Shown here in pieces: positions 1 to 10,183 of a DNA stretch of 64,000 nucleotides. The DNA lies in contig NC_091247.1 of NCBI RefSeq assembly GCF_042477335.2, forward strand, positions 828,501 through 892,500, given 5' to 3'. The stretch comes from Ovis canadensis. Taxonomy: Eukaryota; Chordata; Mammalia; Artiodactyla; Bovidae. The notes under the pieces were generated by a model, which saw nothing but the letters and a program-made list of their open reading frames with translations, ran no database searches and was not told the origin of the DNA. The first letter of the stretch is position 1. The number at the start of each line of letters is the position of its first letter. A program made the position numbers and the translations under genes.

Positions 1-167
1 ACGTTTCCATGCACCTGCAATGAACAATTCAAAAGGAAATTAAAGAAGCAATTCCACTTTAAATAGCATCTAAAAGAATAACTAAAAATAAATTTTACCA
101 AGGGGGTGATTTAACTGTACATCGCAAACTATAAAACATTGCTAATGGAAATTAGGACTTAAACAGG

Positions 168-400
168 TGAAACTCCAGTACTTTGGCCACCTCATGTGAA
201 GAGTTGACTCACTGGAAAAGACTCTGATGCTTGGAGGGATTGGGGGCAGGAGGAAAAGGGGACAACAGAGGATGAGATGGCTGGATGGCATCACCGACTC
301 GATGGACACGAGTTTGAGTGGACAGGGAGGCCTGGCGTGCTGCGATTCAGGGGTCGAAAAGAGTCAGATATGACTCAGCAACTGAACTGAACTGAACTGA
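168..400 (+). mobile_element. BovB LINE 3' tail
   Basis: This is the last ~230 bases of a BovB LINE, ending in the family's (ACTGA)n-type tail at 381-400. It sits inside the L1. Compared with other BovB tails in the window it lacks about 20 bases in the middle. Confidence 0.85.
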
Positions 401-437
401 GGTAGAAAGGTATCCTTTGTTCATGGGTAGAAAGCCT

Positions 438-549
438 TTTTTTTTTTTTTTTTTGGCTGCACCACTCAGCTTACTGGATCTTAGTTCCCCAACCAGGGAT
501 AAAACCTGGCTCCAGCAGTGAAAGTGGAGAGTCCTAACCTCTAGACCAC
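438..549 (-). mobile_element. tRNA-Glu-type CHR SINE
   Basis: A T-run at 438-454 is the complement of a poly-A tail. It is followed by the complement of a tRNA-like SINE head ending near 549 (reads GGGACTTCCTTGTGG on the minus strand). It interrupts L1 sequence that resumes as AAGACTTGATTTTAAG. Confidence 0.75.
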
Positions 550-867
550 AAGGAAGTCCCGGGAAGACTTGATTTTAAGATGCCAACACTACCTAGAGTG
601 ACCTGCAGGTTCAGTGCAGTCCTGATCAAAATTCCAACTTTTTTTTCTGCAGAAGTTGCAATGTCAATCCTCAAATTCATATTGGATTGCAAGGGGCCCT
701 GAATAGCCAAAATAATCTTGAAAAAGCAAAAAGAAGAAACACATTTCCCAAGTTCAAGACTTCCTACAAAGACACAGTATTCAAAAGAGTGTGGTGTTTT
801 CATGAGACTAGGATCGACACGTAGACCCTGGAAAACGAGAGTGAATCTAGAAATAAGCTGATAGATA

Positions 868-1440
868 TGCTGATGTTCAGTCACCAAGTCATGTCCGGTC
901 TTTGCAACCCCATGAAGCAACCAGGCTTCCCTGCCTGTCCCTGTCTCCTAGAGTTTGCTTAAACTGATGTCCGTTGAGTTGATGATGCTGTCCAACCATC
1001 GCATCCTCTTGTCCCCTTCTCTTCCTCCTCCAATCTCTGCTAGCATCAGGGTCTTTTCCAGTGAGTCAACTCTTCACACCACGTGGCCAAAGTATTGGAG
1101 CTTTGGCTTCAGCATCAGTCCTTCCAATGAATATTCAGGGTTGCTTTCCTTTAGGGTTGACTGGTTTGATCTCTTTGCTGTCAAGGGACTTTCAAGACCC
1201 TTCTCCAGCACCACAGTTTGAAAGCATCAATTCTTCAGCGCTCAGCCTTCTTTATGGTCCAGCTGTCACATCCATACGTGACTCCTGGAAAAACCGTAGC
1301 TTTGATTAGACAGACCTTTGTCGGCAAAGTGATGTCTTGGCTTTTCAACACCCCATCTGGTTTGTTGTAGCTTTCCTTCCAAGGAGCAAGCGTCTTTTAA
1401 TTTCACGGCTGCGGTCACCGTCTGCAGTGATGTCTGTCAT
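868..1440 (-). mobile_element. BovB LINE 3' fragment, first of a tandem pair
   Basis: This is the complement of the BovB 3' region: the 3' tip with the GTCCGGTCTTTGCAACCCC block lies near 890 and the sequence runs into the RT-distal region by 1400. It carries many changes and has no usable frame. It is followed directly by a second copy in the same orientation. Confidence 0.85.
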
Positions 1441-1441
1441 T

Positions 1442-2016
1442 GCTGGGCACTTGCTCAGTCGTGTCCGGCTCTTTGCAACCCCGGGGACTGCAGCAGACCA
1501 GGCTTCCCTCCCTTTCTTTCACTGTCTCCTGACGCTTGCTCAAATTCATGTCCATTAAGTTGATGAGGCCATTCAACCATCTCATCCTCTGTCATCCCTT
1601 TCTCCTCCCACCTTTAATCTGTCCCAGCATCAGGGTCTTTTCTGGTGAGTCGGCTCTTTGCAGCAGGTGGCCAAAGTATTGGAGTTTCAGCTTCAGCATC
1701 AGTTCTTCCAATGAATATTCAGGATTGATTTCCTTTAAGATTGACTGGTTTGCTCTCCTTGCAGTCCAAGGGACTCTCAAGAGCCTTCCCCAACACCAGA
1801 GTTCTGAAACATCGATTCTTTGGCGCTCAGCCTTCCTTATGGTCCTACTCTCACATCCACACATGACTACTGGAAAAACCACAGCTTTGACAAGACCTTT
1901 GTTGGCAAAGTGATGCCTCTGCTTTTTAATACGTCTTCTAGGTTTGTCATAGCAGTGATTCTGGATCCAAGAAAGTCTGCCACTGTTTCCATTTTCCCCC
2001 ATCTGTTTGCTTGTAC
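1442..2016 (-). mobile_element. BovB LINE 3' fragment, second of a tandem pair
   Basis: The same BovB 3' segment as the preceding feature starts again at the 3' tip (CTCAGTCGTGTCCGGCTCTTTGC at about 1452) and extends slightly further towards the 5' side. A 136-residue minus-strand frame over 1592-2002 is a relic of the C-terminal ORF. Two separate insertions at one site or a local duplication are both possible. Confidence 0.85.
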
Positions 2017-2110
2017 ATAGTCAGAATAATCTCTGCACACGGAAGGACACTGTCCCAAGTGCACAGGCCCCACAGGATGGGGGAAGATAGTCTCCAACTA
2101 GAAATCCAAT

Positions 2111-2189
2111 AAAGGTTAAATAACAAGAATATACTTTTTAAAACCTCTAAAACTCAAGAACAAAGTCTCTTGAAACACAACTAACAAAA
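2111..2189 (+). repeat. Inverted repeat, left arm (79 bp)
   Basis: This 79-base stretch lies in the L1 remnant and is repeated in reverse complement at 2856-2934 with one mismatch (78 of 79 by eye). The arms are separated by 666 bases. The left arm looks like original L1 sequence (AACCTCTAAAACTCAAGAAC resembles an L1 ORF2 block). Confidence 0.95.
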
Positions 2190-2489
2190 AAACTCAACCC
2201 CCCCCCCCAATTAAAGAACAAAAAAACACAGCAAAGAATAAACGGTGGAAACACTTTTTAGGTTAAAAGGGCACATTATATGTATAATCTAATACATGTA
2301 CACGCATGTCCACGTTGACACAGCTGCGGGTGGCGCGGAGGCCTGCCTGGGGACCCCCTGCCCCCCACCCCTCGAGACATTCCTCCAAAGAAGACTTACA
2401 CAGGCTCACAAAGGGCCCGAAAAGGTAACGTCACTAGTCGGGAAGACGCCAATCAAAATCCCAGTGAGAGACCCCTCCCGCTGCGGCAG

Positions 2490-2539
<50 letters not shown>

Positions 2540-2740
2540 AGTCGCTTCAGTCGTGTCGACTCTGTGCGACCCCATAGACGGCAGCCCACCAGGCTCCCCT
2601 GTCCCCGGGATTCTCCAGGCGAGAACACTGGAGTGGGGTGCCATTTCCCTCTCCAATGCATGATAGTGAAAAGTGAAAGTGAAGTCGCTCAGTCGTGCCC
2701 GACTCTTAGCGGCCCCCTGGACTGCAGCCCCCCAGGCTCC
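2490..2740 (-). mobile_element. BOV-A2-type SINE with expanded (GCT)n
   Basis: About sixteen GCT units at 2490-2539 lead into two BovA monomers (GAGTCGCTTCAGTCGTGTC near 2540; GAAGTCGCTCAGTCGTGCC near 2682). This two-monomer layout with a GCT microsatellite is that of BOV-A2. It splits the L1, which resumes near 2741. The poly-Ala, poly-Gln and poly-Ser frames here are only the microsatellite read in different frames. Confidence 0.8.
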
Positions 2741-2855
2741 TCTGAACAAAACAAGCGTTGGAGAGGACGTGGAGAAACTGAAGCTTTCGTGCACTGCTGG
2801 CTGGAATGTAAACGATGCGAATTCCGTGGAAAACAATGGAAACAATTCCATGTTC

Positions 2856-2934
2856 TTTTGTTAGTTGAGTTTCAAGAGACTTTGTTCTTGAGTTTTAGAG
2901 GTTTTAAAAAGTATATTCTTGTTATTTAACCTTT
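2856..2934 (-). repeat. Inverted repeat, right arm (79 bp), inside L1
   Basis: This is the reverse complement of 2111-2189 with one mismatch. L1 3' sequence stops at GTGGAAAACAATGGA just before it and resumes just after it, so the arm is inserted material, not native L1. Confidence 0.95.
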
Positions 2935-3382
2935 AGCGGAGCGTCCTCAGAAGTGAAACATGGAGCTATCACGTGGCCCTGCAAGCCCACTGCCAGGTGT
3001 GCCTGCCCCAGACGGAAGCGAGGTCTCGAGATCATCGCACGCCTGAATTCACAGCAGCGTTTCAAATATAGGCGAGAGGTGGACACAGTCTGGTGTGAGT
3101 GGGTTTCACAGCGGGGTCTGTCCATGAATGGAATACGACTCATAATTACCCGGAAAAAAGGAAGGGAATCCTGACACAGGCTGCAACGTGGGTGAGCGTT
3201 GAAGACGTGGTGCTCAGCGAAAGCCAGGAAGAAAGATGAACTGTGTATGATTCTACTTCTATGAGGGTTCTAGAATAAGCAGACTCACAGAGACAGGACA
3301 ACAGAGGTCATCCCAGGACGGGGGAGGAGTGCAGGAGACACGGGTTCCACCCCTGTGACGAACGGATTCGTCACCACGATCG

Positions 3383-3492
3383 CCTGGAGAAGAGAATGGC
3401 AACCCCCTCCAGTGCTCTTGCCTGGGGACTCCCATGGACAGAGGAGCCTGGTGGGCTACTGTCCATGGGGTCTCAGAGTCAGACACGACTGA
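3383..3492 (+). mobile_element. Bov-tA SINE fragment
   Basis: The distal BovA part of a Bov-tA element in plus orientation, from GCCTGGAGAAGAGAATGG to CAGAGTCAGACACGACTG. The tRNA-like head is missing or unrecognisable. It interrupts the 3' end of the L1. Confidence 0.75.
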
Positions 3493-3665
3493 TGCCTGAA
3501 CCATCAGCAGCCTGGGGGAGGTGGTGTTTATCGAGTGAGGAGTTTCTGTTTGGGAAGATGAAACAGTTTGAGAGATAATGATGGTAGCTGCATGCCCCTA
3601 TGGATGAACGCACAGCTCGTGTTATATTTAAACATGGTTGAAAGCGTGTAATTTCACACACACAG

Positions 3666-4234
3666 AGGAACACGGCCTCAACTGCAGGTGCTGAGTGGGT
3701 CAGAGCTGAGAGCCCTGGGGCCTACTCTGGGACTCTCTGTGCATCCCAAGTGCCCACCTCTGGTTCCTGGCAGCTCTGAGGTCTGAAAGGGGCAGGGTAG
3801 GCTCTGGTAAGGGGCTGGGCCTGGCTCCCAGATCCAGGGGCTGTGGAGGGGGAATCAGGTCCCAGCTTTGTCCCCAGAGTCAGTGGCCTGGGGCAGTTGG
3901 GGAAAGGGATCTGATCCCCCAGACGTACCTGCGTGCTCAGAGCCACAAGTCGTGGCCGGAGTCTCAGAGGTTTCAGATGCTTCTCTCTGGGACTTCCCGC
4001 TGCTACCCAGGCACAGAGGAGCCACCTGGAGTGTCTGCAGGGGGAATGCAGTGGGCCTGCGGTGGGTTGGGGTCCAGCCTCTTTGCTGACAAGAGGAGAG
4101 GCTGCTGTCCACGGGAAGGGACTCCTCCATGAAGAGGCGGGCCTCTCAGCACAGGACAGGCACCCCTAGATGCAGGGCCGGGAGCACAGGTACAGGCCCA
4201 GGGGGACCCGGGAACAGGACCACTTTGGCACACA
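3666..4234. other. GC-rich spacer, nothing recognised
   Basis: Moderately GC-rich sequence without a recognisable coding exon or repeat family. The open frames here are short and overlap on both strands, as expected from base composition. Confidence 0.5.
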
Positions 4235-4530
4235 GAGACAAGAGGATGGGGACATGGGGAAGCAGGGACGGGGACACAGGGGCAGGGGCACGCAGGGGCT
4301 GGGGCACAGGGGGGTGGGCACGCAGGGGCGGGAGCACATGGGCAGGGGCACGCAGGGACGGGAGCACAGGGGGACGGGGACGCAGGGGTAGGAGCACAGG
4401 GGCGTGGGCACGCAGGGGCGGGAGCACAGGGGCGTGGGCACACAGGGGCTGGTGCACAGGGGCATGGTGACGCAGGGGCGGGAGCACAGGGGCATGGGGA
4501 CGGGGGTGGGGGCACAGGGGCACGAGGGAG
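4235..4530 (+). repeat. G-rich minisatellite upstream of DPP7
   Basis: About ten copies of a ~30-base unit, itself two related 15-base halves (GGGCACGCAGGGGC and GGGAGCACAGGGGC types). The array ends about 1.07 kb upstream of the DPP7 ATG. The proline/cysteine-rich minus-strand frames are a by-product of the repeat. Confidence 0.9.
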
Positions 4531-5530
4531 CCAAGGGTGTGTAGGGATGGGGCTGCGGGGAAGGGACTGGGGGTGATTGTGCTGTGGCCCTGGGTGACCT
4601 CAGGGAGGCCACACCCACAGGGCAGCGTCACATGGTGGGCGGTCATTGTCACCACACTGAGAGCCACAGCTCACGGCTGTGAGGGGAGCCAGGGGCCGGG
4701 GGGCGGGGCCCAAGGCTCCCTCCCCGCCCAGCCCCAGGCCTTCTGCTTTCCGCCGGCCCATCACCCAGCAGGCGAGGCCTGGGCAGAGACCAGGGTCCTG
4801 CGGGCCAGGGACCGTCCTGGGAGTGGGGATGGGCAGCCCCCGCCCCTCTGCCGTCCATGCGGGGCAACCCCCGCCCCCGCACCCGCTCTGGGCCCGGCTC
4901 ACGGGCTGCACCCCAAGCAGGACTGCAGTCAGCTGCCCGCTCGGCCTGGCTGGCCCCTCCAGGCCCTGGACTGGCCCCAGGGCAGTGGGGCCCTTCTGTC
5001 CTCAGGGTACCAGGGCATCAGAGAGGGGGTGGCCTAAGGAGGGGGGGAGAGGGTCCTGGCTCGGTGTCCAAGAGCGGCCCCAGCTCCTGCGCGGGTGGGC
5101 TCTGAGGCCCAGCTCACCCTCCTCTGCCCGCCACGTGGCCCTCGAGGTTTCTCAGGCGCTGGGCTCCTTTCCAGGGCCGCCTACCCACCCCTCACCCCAG
5201 GGCTCGAGAGCTGTCCTCCCACCGATCTCTGTCTTCCGAACTCTCCCTTCCTCCCCTTCAAGGGCAGGCCTTCTGGAGACGGCCGGGCTGGGAGGGGGCC
5301 GGGCGGTGGGGAGGTCACCTCCCACCCACACGCGCGTGGCATCGCGTCTGAGCTGGCAGTGGCCGCGGAGGACGGGAGGCTGGGCAGCCATACCCCGACC
5401 CAGCATGGACCCTGAGCCCTCAGCCCACTTCCGTGCCCCCACGGTGACTGTCTCCACGGTGACGCAGACAGAAGGGCCAGGAAGCTGGCCCTGGGCGTGT
5501 AGGGAAGTGCTGCTCACAGCCCCGCCCAAG
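4531..5530. other. GC-rich 5' flank of DPP7
   Basis: High-GC flank with no exon that I can support. The overlapping open frames on both strands show no family resemblance. Regulatory sequence is plausible but only the E-boxes after 5530 can be read. Confidence 0.45.
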
Positions 5531-5532
5531 CC

Positions 5533-5564
5533 GTCACGTGAGGGGTTCCGCTGGTCATGTGACC
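5533..5564 (+). promoter_or_regulatory. Two CLEAR-like E-boxes in the DPP7 promoter
   Basis: GTCACGTGAG at 5533-5542 and GTCATGTGAC at 5555-5564 each match nine of ten bases of the TFEB/TFE3 CLEAR consensus GTCACGTGAC. They lie 38-69 bases upstream of the ATG, with a third E-box (CACCTG) at about 5570. DPP7 is a lysosomal enzyme, so control by the lysosomal biogenesis programme is a reasonable inference. Confidence 0.6.
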
Positions 5565-5601
5565 CCAATCACCTGACCTGAAGCTGCCCGGCAAAGTGAA
5601 C

Positions 5602-8600
5602 ATGAGACCCCATCCCTGGCCGACCCTGCCCTGGGCCCTGGTCCTGCTGCTGGGGCTGCAACCACGAGGCCTGGAGGCCAGAGGTGAGTGTGGCCCAAGG
5701 CCCCCACCCCCGCCCTGGGCCCCACTCCCCATCCCCCACGACCCTTGCAGGGGCCCCAACCCCCACGCCCCCCCACCTGGCTCCCTCCCATCCCGCTGCG
5801 ACCCCTGCCAGACCCCCAATCCCTGGGCCTCCTGCCTAGCTCCCTCCCATACCCTCGGGACCCCCGCCCGGCTCCCTCCCTTCCACCTGGCCCGCCCCCT
5901 CCTGGCTCCCTCCCTTCCACCTGGCCCGCCCCCTCCTGGCCCCCTCCCATCCACCTCACCCGCCCCCTGCCTGGCTCCCTCCCATCCACCTCGCCTGCCC
6001 CGGCCGGCCCCCCCCCAGACCCCGTCCCTCGTGGCCCCGATGGCTCCCCCCACCCCTGCTGAGCGTGGCGCCCTCCAGCCCACAGACCCAAGGACCCTGA
6101 GTTTCAGGAGGCCTACTTCGAGCAGCTTCTGGACCATTTCAACTTTGAGAGGTTTGGGAACAAGACCTTTCTCCAGCGGTTCCTGCTGACAGGTGAGCCG
6201 CCCCGGGGACAGCGCTCGCTGCTGGCAAGGGGAGCACCCTCCCCCACTCCTCACCCGCCTCCACCCGACAGAGAAGTTCTGGAAGAGGGGCGAGGGGCCC
6301 ATATTCTTCTACACCGGCAACGAGGGGGACGTGTGGTCCTTCGCCAACAACTCAGGGTTCATCCTGGAGCTGGCAGCACAGCAGGGGGCCCTGGTCGTCT
6401 TTGCCGAGCACGTGGGTACCGGCCGGGGCGGGGAGGGGTGTGTGTGGGGGGGTGTGGGGGTGTTGCCCTGGGGGCTCAGAGTCAGCCCCCTCCATCCCTG
6501 CCGCCCACCTGCCTGCAGCGTTACTACGGAAAGTCGCTGCCTTTTGGTGAGCGGTCCACGTGGCGTGGGTACACGGAGCTGCTGACGGTGGAGCAGGCCC
6601 TGGCTGACTTCGCAGGGCTGCTCCGGGCGCTCCGGCGGGAGCTCGAGGCCCCCGATGCCCCGGCCATTGCCTTCGGCGGCAGGTGTGTCTCCCTTCTCTC
6701 CCCAGCAAGCGAGCTTGGCCCCGCCCAGAACTTCTGTGGGTCTCGGACGCGTGGGGTCCTGGCGGGTATGGGGCGGGAGGCCCTGAGAAGGCAGAGGACG
6801 TGGGTGTCCGCAATGTAGCCTGCAGGCTGAGAGGCTGCCGAGTCTCCCTTGCAGGCAGCGGGGCGCTGGGGGTGCCCCAGGCTAACTCTGCAACCGCGCC
6901 AGCTACGGGGGGATGCTCAGCGCCTACCTGAGGATCAAGTACCCGCACCTTGTGGCGGGGGCGCTGGCGGCCAGCGCCCCTGTGGTCTCGGCGGCAGGCC
7001 TCGGCGACCCCTACCAGTTCTTTCAGGACGTCTCGGCGGTAAGCCAAGGCCCTGGCCCCTCCCTCCCCTGGGCAGCCCTGCTGGTGGGTGCAGCCACACC
7101 CTTCCTCCCTCCAGGACTTCCAAGGCCAGAGCCCTGAGTGTGCCCGGGCCGTGCAGGACGCATTCCGGCAGATCAGGGACTTGTTCCAGCAGGGAGGTGA
7201 GGCGGCTGCTCCCCTCCAACCGCCACCATCCCGCCTCCCCGCGGGGGCCCACAGCCCCCTCAGGCCCCCGTCTCCTTCCCACAGTCCCCTCAGGCCCATG
7301 TCACCCCCCTGCAGCTCCGCACGTCGTCAGCCAGGAGTTCGGTACCTGCCAGACCCTCTCCGGACCAAAGGACCTCAACCAGCTCTTCGGCTTCGCCCGG
7401 AACGCCTTCACCGTGCTGGCCATGATGGACTACCCGTACGCCACTGACTTTGTGGGCCACCTTCCTGCCCACCCTGTCCAGGCACGGTGCCTGCCCCTGC
7501 CGCCCGGAATCCGGGGAGGGCCCTGGCCACCCTGGGGTGCTCAGAGCAGCCCGCCCCAGGGCCTTGCGCCCGCTCAGCCCTGGGACCAGGGAGGGATGGT
7601 GGGGTGCGGCTGCTGAGGTACTCCGTGCTCCCCCAGGTTGGCTGCAGCCGGCTGCTGAGCGAGAGCTCAAGGATCACGGGGCTTCGTTCACTGGCCGGTG
7701 CGTCTGCCCCCCTGCCCGGCCCAGTGCTGAGCGTGGGGGCCCTGAGTTGGTGGGCGGCAGCCAGGCCCCAGGAGGGCGGTGTGGGGTGGGGAGCCCCTGG
7801 GAGGAAGTGGCCACCCCTGTGGGCCCCCCCTTCCTTCAGGAAGGCCCGTAGTGCATGGGGCAACACACCCCGCCCCAGCCCACCCTGCTGGGAGAGGGCA
7901 CGTCGCGTGGGCTGTCCCGCCCCCCGGGACCAACACCCCAGTCCTCTCTGGACCCACTGGACCCGAGAGCCCCGACCCCTGCAGGACCCCTCTGAGCGGA
8001 CAGGGCAGGTGTCCAGGCCCCTGGCCTCAGCAGCCCTCTCCCCCAGGGCTGGTGTACAACTCCTCGGGCACAGAGCCCTGCTACGACATCTACTTGCAGT
8101 ACCAGGCCTGTGCCGACCCCACGGGCTGTGGCTTGGGCAGTGATGCCAAGGCCTGGGACTACCAGGTACGGGGGGCTGGGGGCCTGGGACTGCCAGGTAC
8201 GGGGGGCTGGGGGCCTGGGACTGCCAGGTACAGGGGGCTGGGGGCCTGGGACTGCCAGGTACGGGGGGCTGGGGGCCTGGGACTGCCAGGTATGGGGGGC
8301 TGGGGGCCTGGACTGCCAGGTACGGGGGGTTGGGGGCCCGGGGCAGCCAGGTAGAGGGCGCTAGGGGCCCGGGGCGGCCGGGTAGAGGGGTTGGGCAGCT
8401 AGGGGCGGCCGGGCGCCGGGTTGTGGGGGGGGTGCTCTGGGGGCCCGGGGCTGCATGGGCCGGCCTGATCAGTGTAGCGTCCCGCAGGCCTGCACTGAGA
8501 TCAACCTGACGTTCTCCAGCAACAACGTGTCAGACCTCTTCCCTGAGCTGCCCTTCACTGAAGCCCAGCGCCAGCAGTACTGCCTGGACACGTGGGGCGT

Positions 8601-9315
8601 GTGGCCACGGCTGGACTGGCTGCAGACCAGCTTCGGGGGGGGCGGTGAGGCCCAAGGCGGGGGTGGGGGCGCGGTTCCTCCCGCCGCACTGAGCGGGCTG
8701 TTTCCCAGGCTCCAGGACCTGGCCTCTGGGTCAGGGTGAGGGGGCTCCCCCGTCCCACCACGCTCCCTCCATCCGTTTCAGACATTACAGCTGCCAGCAA
8801 CATCATCTTCTCCAATGGAGACCTGGACCCCTGGGCGCGGGGCGGGGTGAGTCACGTGGGAGCCCTTCCTCCTTCAGTGGCCTGGCATCTGCTTGTTCAC
8901 GGTCACTTTCCTTTCTAACGAGGCCACCCTCCTCGAGCCCCTGAGGGAGCTGCATCCTACCTTCTGGGACGAGCAGGCGGTGGGCGGGGGCTCAGCCCAG
9001 AGCATGCGCCCCTGACACAGGCTCCTCCGACAGATCCAGAGCAACCTGAGCTCCTCGGTGCTGGCCATCACCATCCGTGGGGGGGCGCACCACCTGGACC
9101 TCAGGTGCACCTGCCTGGGGAGGGAGCGTGGTGCCTGGTCAGGCGGGCGAGGGTGGCTGGGCTCGGGGCAAGCCAGCTAGCTAAGTGCCTCCCTGCCCAC
9201 CCCCAGAGCCTCCCACCCAGACGACCCTGAATCCGTGGTGGAGGCGCGAAGACTGGAGGCCGCCCTCATCGGCAAGTGGGTGGAGGCAGCGAGGCCCACA
9301 GGGCTCTGGGGCTGA
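5602..9315 (+). CDS. DPP7: Dipeptidyl peptidase 7 (quiescent cell proline dipeptidase), complete, 13 exons
   Basis: Serine exopeptidase (peptidase family S28) that removes N-terminal X-Pro or X-Ala dipeptides in lysosomes and secretory vesicles. Coding exons: 5602-5683, 6079-6192, 6272-6411, 6519-6682, 6903-7038, 7115-7196, 7315-7481, 7637-7697, 8047-8165, 8488-8644, 8782-8846, 9034-9104, 9207-9315. They join to 1467 bases, 488 residues plus stop, against about 492 in human. Residues 1 to about 27 form a signal peptide. The triad is visible: Ser167 in GGSYGG (split by intron 4), Asp423 in GDLDPW and His448 in GGAHHLDL. The Met in a short leader just before the hydrophobic stretch fits the human start. 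Introns are GT-AG except intron 7, which begins GC. Intron 9 carries a minisatellite that copies its own donor. The gene converges with MAN1B1. Confidence 0.95.
5850..6005 (+). repeat. C-rich minisatellite in DPP7 intron 1
   Basis: Imperfect ~34-base repeats of the type GGCTCCCTCCCTTCCACCTG plus GCCCGCCCCCTCC fill the second half of intron 1. Tandem slippage in a C-rich intron is the simplest origin. Confidence 0.75.
8154..8390 (+). repeat. 31-bp minisatellite spanning the DPP7 exon 9 / intron 9 boundary
   Basis: The unit includes the last 12 bases of exon 9 and the splice donor (TGGGACTACCAG|GTACGG). It repeats through the start of intron 9 at a 31-base step, with one 30-base step. Donor-like GT positions follow the real one at 8166: 8197, 8228, 8259, 8290, 8320, 8351 and 8382. 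The last two units are degenerate (GTAGAG). Confidence 0.95.
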
Positions 9316-9543
9316 AGGCTGCCCCCTACAGGGCCAGAGACGGCCAGCTGGGGCCTGAGGCGAGGCAGGGGCAGGTGCCACGCCCCGGCTCCTGCAGCCA
9401 GACCCGTGCCAGGGTGGGCAGGGCCTTGCCCAAGGAGGTGCTGGACAAACACTGCTGGCCTGTCAGGCGTGTCTGGTCCTATCCCTGTCCCGTCAGACCC
9501 TGGACACTGGCATGCTCACACCACCTCCTCAACATGGCTGTTG

Positions 9544-9549
9544 AATAAA
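9544..9549 (+). terminator. DPP7 poly(A) signal AATAAA
   Basis: A canonical AATAAA 229 bases after the DPP7 stop, followed by a TGTCCTGTGGG-type downstream stretch. A second AATAAA at 11028-11033 could serve read-through transcripts. Confidence 0.8.
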
Positions 9550-9559
9550 GCAGAGTCCT

Positions 9560-10183
9560 TGGCTCCACATGCTGTCCTGTGGGTAGGGCGCGCAGGCCTT
9601 TACCGCGGCAGGAAAACCAGAGATTCCACAACTGACGGCCGCCCCAGCGACCCTCCACCCTTCTCAGCCGTCCTCTCCGTCCCCAACTACTGCAGTGACT
9701 CCTGTGGCCCCCAAGTCCACCCGCCTGGGGCCAGGCTGGCACGGGGGGGGGGGGGGGGTGCAACCTGCTTCACTGGGCCGGCTGTGCCCCACCGGGCCGC
9801 GGAACGTCAAGGAGGAAGGCTGGGGTCCAGGGTCTGGACAGACCATCGCCGAAGCGGCTCCTGAGCTGCAGGGTGGCGGCAGGGCACACCGTGGGCCCAC
9901 CGGCTGGGTCTCTGTGCACAGGCAAAAACCAAGAGGCAGGCCCCGCACACGTTTGGGTAGAAGCCCCGCTGGGCCCGTGGGCAAGAGGGGGACAGAAGCC
10001 TCACAGGATGGACACAGGAGGGCCATCGGGACCAAGTGCCAACTGCAGCTGAGTCAGGGTGGTGGGGAGGCCCTGCAGAGTCTGCTAGCAACAGCAACGT
10101 GTCTCCTCACACACCCAGGGAAAGGGTCAGCCCGGCCCATGAGGGCGCTGGGCTGGGACTGGGCCCAGCCCGGGGATCTGGTC
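9560..10183. other. Spacer downstream of DPP7
   Basis: No gene or repeat family recognised. It contains a run of about 17 G at 9741-9758, which is a likely trouble spot for sequencing. Confidence 0.5.

Larger units (their letters stand above)
1..3665 (+). mobile_element. Old L1 LINE (ORF2 end and 3'UTR), split by later insertions
   Basis: L1 ORF2-like sequence in plus orientation is recognisable at about 1-166, 403-437, 546-867, 2030-2487 and 2741-3380, and a 3'UTR-like part at about 3505-3665. The pieces run in the order of a normal L1. The gaps are filled by a BovB tail, a CHR SINE, two more BovB pieces, a BOV-A2 SINE and a Bov-tA fragment. There is no long open frame, so this is a decayed copy. 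The subfamily cannot be named by eye and the piece borders are good to roughly 20 bases. Confidence 0.75.

Noticed and set aside
4003-4667. Pro/Cys-rich frames on the minus strand resembling a collagen- or keratin-associated protein
   Set aside because: Produced by the ~30-base minisatellite; all three frames are open, so there is no coding signal.
8154-8390. Regular repeat with constant spacing that could look like a CRISPR array
   Set aside because: There are no unique spacers; the unit is a contiguous tandem repeat in a vertebrate intron.
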